From positions 133,783 through 197,782 of the forward strand of contig CAZPXS010000002.1 of the NCBI GenBank assembly GCA_964590075.1: DNA of 64,000 bases, read 5' to 3'. Source of the stretch: JAGDVO01 sp964590075 [NCBI: uncultured Aquificales bacterium]. Its GTDB lineage: Bacteria > Thermosulfidibacterota > Thermosulfidibacteria > Thermosulfidibacterales. Under the pieces are notes generated by a model. It made no database searches, was not told where the DNA came from, and was given only the letters and a program-made list of their open reading frames with translations. How positions within the stretch are numbered: position 1 is the stretch's first letter; each line of letters starts with the position of its first letter. Both the position numbers and the translations under genes were made by a program. This document shows, in pieces, positions 59,530-64,000 of this stretch.

Positions 59530-60153
59530 TTGAGGTACACGGGTCCGGTTTGCAGGTTATGTAGAAGAGAGGGTGTAAAGTTATTTTTAAAGGGTGAGAG
59601 ATGTTTTTCCGATAAATGTGCCCTGGAAAGGAGGAATTATCCTCCCGGTCAGCATGGTAGGAGAAGAACAAAACTTTCTGAGTACGGTATCCGTCTAAGG
59701 GAAAAGCAGAAGTGTAAGAGAATATACGGAATCAGCGAGAGACAGTTTGTTAAGTACTTTGAAATGGCAACGAAAATGAAAGGTCTTACCGGTGATAATC
59801 TTATAAAGATACTGGAGAGGAGACTGGATAACGTTGTATATAGGATGGGTTTTGCTGTTTCCAGGCGTGACGCGAGACAGCTGGTCACTCATGGTCACGT
59901 TATGGTAAACGGTAGAGTGGTTGATATCCCGAGTTATCTCTTGAAACCTGGGGATGTGGTGGAGATAAAGGAGGCGAGTAAAAATCTGGATAGGGTGAAT
60001 TACGCTATTTCATTGGCTCAGGGTAGAGAGATCCCCACTTGGCTGGAAGTCGACTTTGAGAATAAAAGAGGTGTATTCAAATACATTCCGGAAAGGTCCG
60101 AGATCCAGATACCCGTTAACGAGACCTTGATAGTTGAGCTTTACTCTAAGTAA
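59530..60153 (+). CDS. rpsD: 30S ribosomal protein S4, zinc form
   Basis: 207 residues from TTG 59530 (AAGGAGGTGAG upstream). C9 and C12 with C26 and C31 (CRLC, CFSDKC) form the zinc finger found in many non-enterobacterial S4 proteins. The S4 RNA-binding domain starts near [12 protein letters not shown]. Confidence 0.96.
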   Translation: MRYTGPVCRLCRREGVKLFLKGERCFSDKCALERRNYPPGQHGRRRTKLSEYGIRLREKQKCKRIYGISERQFVKYFEMATKMKGLTGDNLIKILERRLDNVVYRMGFAVSRRDARQLVTHGHVMVNGRVVDIPSYLLKPGDVVEIKEASKNLDRVNYAISLAQGREIPTWLEVDFENKRGVFKYIPERSEIQIPVNETLIVELYSK

Positions 60154-60182
60154 ACAATTTTATAGTTACCCGGAGGTTGTTT

Positions 60183-61196
60183 ATGTTTGATACCTGGAAT
60201 TATGTGATAAGGCCGAATAAGTTGGTAGTTGATAGAGAAACACTCAGGAAGGATTACTGCAAGGTTATAATCGAACCTCTGGATAAAGGTTACGGGATTA
60301 CGGTTGGAAATGCCTTAAGAAGGATCCTTTTGTCTTCTATTCCGGGACATGCTGTTACTGCCGTTAAGATAGATGGAGTTTATCACGAGTTTACATCTAT
60401 CCCAGGAGTTAGGGAGGATGTTACCGACATAATACTGAACATAAAGATGCTGAGGATAAAGGGATATACGGATGAGCCTGTTATTGCCGTTATAGATGCG
60501 GTAGGTCCCAAGAAGGTATATGCTTCCGATATCCAGGCTCCCTCCCAGATAGAGATACTCAATCCCGATTTATACATAGCGACTCTCGATAACTCTAACA
60601 CTAGACTTCACATGGAGTTGACTATAGAGGAGGGTAAGGGTTATCTACCAAGTGAGGAGAGGAATCTAGAGGATTATCCTATAGGTACTATCCTTGTGGA
60701 TGCTGTTTTTAGCCCTATTACCAAGGTTAACTTCTCTGTGGAACAGGCGAGAGTCGGTAGGGCTACGGATTACGACAGGTTAATACTCGAGGTATGGACG
60801 AATGGTGCTATAGATGCTCTGGAAGCCATAAAGATAGCCTGCCAGATAATGAAGGATCATATGGAACTAATATCCTCGATATCTGTAGAGTTGGAAGAGA
60901 CAAGGAAGGTTGAGGAAGAGAAGTTGGTCGGTTTACTACCTGAAATTGAGGAGAAGTTAAAGATAAAGCTAGAAGAGTTGCCTCTTTCCGTTAGAGCCTA
61001 CAATAGCCTTAAGAAGAGAGGAATAAACACTGTTGGAGATCTTATAAAGTTAACGAGAAAAGAACTGTCCTCTATGAAGAATTTCGGGAAGAAGTCTTTG
61101 GAAGAGGTTGAAAAGGCACTTGGTAGTCTTGGTTTATCTTTGGGTATGAATTTAGAGGAGGTGTCCAAGAATGAGGCACAGAAGGAAAACGATTAA
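60183..61196 (+). CDS. rpoA: RNA polymerase subunit alpha
   Basis: 337 residues from ATG 60183 (CGGAGG upstream). The N-terminal dimerisation domain has [14 protein letters not shown]. The C-terminal domain (about 265-330, [19 protein letters not shown]) binds UP elements and activators. Its 3' end overlaps rplQ by 26 nt. Confidence 0.97.
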   Translation: MFDTWNYVIRPNKLVVDRETLRKDYCKVIIEPLDKGYGITVGNALRRILLSSIPGHAVTAVKIDGVYHEFTSIPGVREDVTDIILNIKMLRIKGYTDEPVIAVIDAVGPKKVYASDIQAPSQIEILNPDLYIATLDNSNTRLHMELTIEEGKGYLPSEERNLEDYPIGTILVDAVFSPITKVNFSVEQARVGRATDYDRLILEVWTNGAIDALEAIKIACQIMKDHMELISSISVELEETRKVEEEKLVGLLPEIEEKLKIKLEELPLSVRAYNSLKKRGINTVGDLIKLTRKELSSMKNFGKKSLEEVEKALGSLGLSLGMNLEEVSKNEAQKEND

Positions 61197-61545
61197 GCTT
61201 GGTAGAACGCAATCTCATCGAAACATGCTTATAAGGAATCTTGTTACAGCTCTTTTAAAGCATGAGAGGATAGAGACCACCGAGCAGAAAGCAAAAGCTA
61301 TAAGGGGATGGGTGGATAAGATAATAAACTTTGCGAAAAAAGGTGATTTATCTTCAAAAAGAAGAGTCTTTCATTTTCTAACTGAGAAAGAGGTTGCTTA
61401 TAAGATAATTAAAGAGGCTCCTACAAGATATAAGGATAGAAACAGTGGTTATACGAGAATCATAAAACTCGGAACTAGACGTGGCGATAATGCTCAGATG
61501 GCTATAATAGAGCTCGTGGACGCCAAGGTACAAGAGGAAACTTGA
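61171..61545 (+). CDS. rplQ: 50S ribosomal protein L17
   Basis: 124 residues. [17 protein letters not shown] start. Last gene of the alpha set. The ribosome binding site (GAGGAGGTG) lies in the rpoA 3' end. Confidence 0.96.
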   Translation: MRHRRKTIKLGRTQSHRNMLIRNLVTALLKHERIETTEQKAKAIRGWVDKIINFAKKGDLSSKRRVFHFLTEKEVAYKIIKEAPTRYKDRNSGYTRIIKLGTRRGDNAQMAIIELVDAKVQEET

Positions 61546-62864
61546 AAGTAGTAGTAGTTGGAGCTGGTTTAGCTGGGGTAGAGGCGGTAAGAGTTTTAGA
61601 TAGGGCAGGAGTAAAGGTTCTGCTATATGAGATGAGGCCTAGAAAGATGACTCCTGCCCATAAAACCCCATATTTTGCGGAGCTTGTCTGTAGTAACTCT
61701 CTAAAATCCACCGAGATAACCGATGCTTCCGGTTTACTAAAGGAAGAGATGAAGCTCTTGGGATCCTTAGTCATCAAGGTTGCCGAGATGTGTAGTGTTC
61801 CTGCGGGCAAGGCTCTGGCGGTTGATCGTAATAAGTTCGCCTCTACTATAACGGGAATAGTTGAATCTATGGAAAATGTTGAAGTGATAAGAGAAGAGGT
61901 TAAAAGGATACCGGATGATAGGCCCTGTATAATAGCCACTGGTCCTCTTACCTCTGATGAGCTTGCAAGATCCATAAGTGAATTCTTAGGAGAGGATAAC
62001 CTTTATTTCTTTGATGCCATAAGTCCTATTATTGATGGGGAAACTATAGATTTCAGTAAGGGGTTTTGGGCGAACAGATACGATCCTGAGGGTAGGGATT
62101 ATTTCAATATTCCTCTTACCGAAGATGAGTACGAGAGATTCTACAATGAGCTTATAAGAGCTGAGGTTGTGGATTTTAAGGATTTTGAGAAAGATGCGAG
62201 ATACTTTGAGGGTTGTATGCCTATAGAGGAATTGGCGAAAAGAGGGAAGATGACTTTACTCTTTGGTCCAATGAAGCCTGTTGGTTTGATCGATCCAAGA
62301 ACCGGTAAACAGCCCTACGCTGTTGTTCAGTTGAGGAAAGAGGATAGGGAAGGTAGGGTGTTTAATATAGTTGGTTTCCAAACCAAGATGAAGTGGCCGG
62401 AACAGGCCAGGATTTTTAGAATGCTCCCTGCTTTAGAGAAGGCGGAATTTTTGAGGTATGGTAGTGTTCATAGGAACACCTACATAAACAGTCCACGTGT
62501 TTTAAAACCTACCTGTGCCACTATTAAGGATGGTTCTCTATTCTTCGCTGGTCAGATAATAGGGGTTGAGGGTTACCTTGAATCCGCTGTAACCGGTATT
62601 ATTGCAGGGATAAATGCAATGAGAGTTTTAAAGGGTTTGGAACCTATAGTTCCACCTGAGGAAACCATGACGGGATCTTTGCTTAGGTATGTTACAAGCG
62701 CGGATCCGAAGGATTTTCAGCCTATGAATGCTAATTTTGGTCTACTACCGCCTTTAGATGTAAAGGTTAGGGATAGAAAGAAGAAGAGAGAGTTATTGGC
62801 AATGAGGGCGCTTGAGAGACTTGAGGAGTGGATAAAAGATAATGAACTGGAGTTTTTGAGATGA
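61542..62864 (+). CDS. trmFO: Methylenetetrahydrofolate--tRNA-(uracil-54)-methyltransferase TrmFO
   Basis: 440 residues from TTG 61542, overlapping the rplQ stop. FAD-binding GAGLAGVEA (residues 7-15). The conserved Cys residues of the family are in ELVCSNSL and EGCMPIEEL. Forms ribothymidine 54 using methylenetetrahydrofolate and FADH2, in place of SAM-dependent TrmA. With trmI and truD it is the third tRNA-modifying enzyme in the window. Confidence 0.95.
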   Translation: MKVVVVGAGLAGVEAVRVLDRAGVKVLLYEMRPRKMTPAHKTPYFAELVCSNSLKSTEITDASGLLKEEMKLLGSLVIKVAEMCSVPAGKALAVDRNKFASTITGIVESMENVEVIREEVKRIPDDRPCIIATGPLTSDELARSISEFLGEDNLYFFDAISPIIDGETIDFSKGFWANRYDPEGRDYFNIPLTEDEYERFYNELIRAEVVDFKDFEKDARYFEGCMPIEELAKRGKMTLLFGPMKPVGLIDPRTGKQPYAVVQLRKEDREGRVFNIVGFQTKMKWPEQARIFRMLPALEKAEFLRYGSVHRNTYINSPRVLKPTCATIKDGSLFFAGQIIGVEGYLESAVTGIIAGINAMRVLKGLEPIVPPEETMTGSLLRYVTSADPKDFQPMNANFGLLPPLDVKVRDRKKKRELLAMRALERLEEWIKDNELEFLR

Positions 62865-63712
62865 AAAACTGGATAAAGGAGACTTTAGCTAAGGTAAAGA
62901 AAGCTGTAAGTAAGGGTGATCAGGATCTGTGGCAGGTTTGCCCTAGTTGTAATGAGATAGTTTATAAAAAAGAAATAATAAGAAACCTTAAGGTCTGTCC
63001 GAAGTGTAACTACCATTTTAGAGTTTCGGCTTGGGAAAGGATAGAGATGCTTTTAGACGGTGATATAGTTGAACATGACGCTAACATGACGAGTCTCGAT
63101 CCTCTGGAGTTCGTGGATACGAAGAGTTACAAGGATAGGTTGAAGGAGGCTATTAAGTCTACTGGATTGAAGGAGGCCGTTGTTAGTGTGGAAGGTAACA
63201 TGGGTCCTTTTAGAGTTCAGCTTGTTGTCTTTGAATTCGCCTTTTTAGGCGGTAGCATGGGAAGTGTGGTGGGAGAAAAGATAGCTAGAGCGGTTGAAAG
63301 GAGCATAGAGAAGAGACAACCTTTAATAATAGTTTCCTGTTCCGGTGGAGCAAGGATGCAGGAGAGTATGCTATCTCTCATGCAGATGGCAAAAACCTGT
63401 GCCGCTGTGAAGAAACTTAGTGAGCATAGAATTCCTTTCATATCGGTATTAACCGATCCTACAACCGGTGGAGTTTCGGCGAGTTATGCACTTATAGGGG
63501 ATGTCGTGATAGCTGAACCTGGTGCTCTTATAGGTTTTGCGGGGCCAAGGGTTATAGAGCAGACTATAGGCCAGAAGTTACCGGAGGGATTTCAGAGATC
63601 CGAGTATCTACTTGCCCATGGTTTTGTGGATATGGTAGTCGAAAGGAAGAAGATGAAGGAGACTATCATAAGGATACTAGATCTTCTTACCGGAGGTAGT
63701 TATGTCCATTAG
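62861..63712 (+). CDS. accD: Acetyl-CoA carboxylase carboxyltransferase subunit beta
   Basis: 283 residues. N-terminal zinc ribbon with CPSC and CPKC. The carboxyltransferase core has [11 protein letters not shown] and [10 protein letters not shown]. It makes malonyl-CoA with AccA, whose gene is not in the window. It overlaps trmFO by 4 nt and rph by 11 nt. Confidence 0.95.
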   Translation: MKNWIKETLAKVKKAVSKGDQDLWQVCPSCNEIVYKKEIIRNLKVCPKCNYHFRVSAWERIEMLLDGDIVEHDANMTSLDPLEFVDTKSYKDRLKEAIKSTGLKEAVVSVEGNMGPFRVQLVVFEFAFLGGSMGSVVGEKIARAVERSIEKRQPLIIVSCSGGARMQESMLSLMQMAKTCAAVKKLSEHRIPFISVLTDPTTGGVSASYALIGDVVIAEPGALIGFAGPRVIEQTIGQKLPEGFQRSEYLLAHGFVDMVVERKKMKETIIRILDLLTGGSYVH

Positions 63713-64000
63713 ACCTGATGGTAGGAACCCTGATGCTTTAAGAAGGGTTAGGGTCATAAGAGGTTATATTAAACATGCGGAAGGTTCGGTTTTGATAGAG
63801 GCTGGGGAGACGAGAGTTATATGTACCGCCAGTGTTGAGGAAAAGGTCCCTCCCTTTCTGAAGGGAACCGGCAGTGGTTGGATAACGGCTGAGTATGGTA
63901 TGTTACCTAGGGCTACACACACGAGAAATATAAGGGATGTGGTAAAGGGGCAGATAAACGGTAGGACTCAGGAGATACAGAGACTTATAGGAAGATCGTT
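63702..64000 (+). CDS. rph: Ribonuclease PH, truncated by the window end
   Basis: The first 99 residues are present. [11 protein letters not shown] start and [14 protein letters not shown] are RNase PH signatures; the enzyme trims tRNA 3' ends phosphorolytically. This fits a genome whose tRNA genes here do not encode CCA. ATG 63702 lies inside accD behind CGGAGG. Confidence 0.9.
   Translation, partial: MSIRPDGRNPDALRRVRVIRGYIKHAEGSVLIEAGETRVICTASVEEKVPPFLKGTGSGWITAEYGMLPRATHTRNIRDVVKGQINGRTQEIQRLIGRS

Overview
The window reads as a single chromosomal piece from a Gram-negative, probably thermophilic, deep-branching bacterium. Direct evidence for an outer membrane is a decaheme cytochrome paired with an MtrB/PioB-type beta-barrel, together with PBP1A, a lytic transglycosylase and flagellar-like proteins. 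Thermophily is only inferred, from the strong preference for AGA/AGG, ATA and AAG codons and from several zinc-ribbon ribosomal proteins. I cannot name the phylum from sequence alone. There are no insertion sequences, CRISPR arrays or phage genes.

1-3.3 kb: a two-gene porin-cytochrome unit (mtrA/mtrB type) with its own promoter and terminator, the signature of electron transfer across the outer membrane. 3.3-10.3 kb: argC, then a tightly overlapping minus-strand operon running from a degenerate NtrB-like protein through a degenerate NtrC-like protein, a DUF2148 protein and PBP1A to rlmN. The NtrB/NtrC pair has lost both the phospho-His and the phospho-Asp. 10.3-20.8 kb: a metallo-hydrolase, aspartokinase, citramalate synthase and lytic transglycosylase; a minus-strand bioD plus FliK-like and FlhB-like genes; trmI with a metallo-beta-lactamase/TPR protein; a diheme cytochrome c peroxidase; and a GNAT acetyltransferase.

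21.0-25.7 kb: a six-gene operon with a near-consensus promoter and a strong terminator. It encodes two long class III (CaiB/BaiF) CoA-transferase-like proteins, both with the catalytic Asp, and four small proteins. Two of these are cysteine-rich and I recognise none of the four. A PflA-like radical SAM protein and a second metallo-beta-lactamase/TPR protein follow. This is the strongest candidate for an undescribed enzyme system. truD closes the region.

28.8-64 kb: one uninterrupted plus-strand translation and transcription cluster. Its order is tRNA-Thr-Tyr-Gly-Thr, tuf, rpmG, tRNA-Trp, secE, nusG, rplKAJL, rpoBC, rpsLG, fusA, a second tuf, the complete S10, spc and alpha gene sets (rpsJ to rplQ), then trmFO, accD and a truncated rph. 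Two features stand out. RpoB carries an inserted four-cysteine ribbon in its N-terminal protrusion with the same C-x-C-x12-C-x2-C spacing as the N-terminal zinc ribbon of RpoC. EF-Tu carries a four-cysteine insertion in its G domain and is encoded by two apparently identical gene copies whose codon use differs from the surrounding genes.
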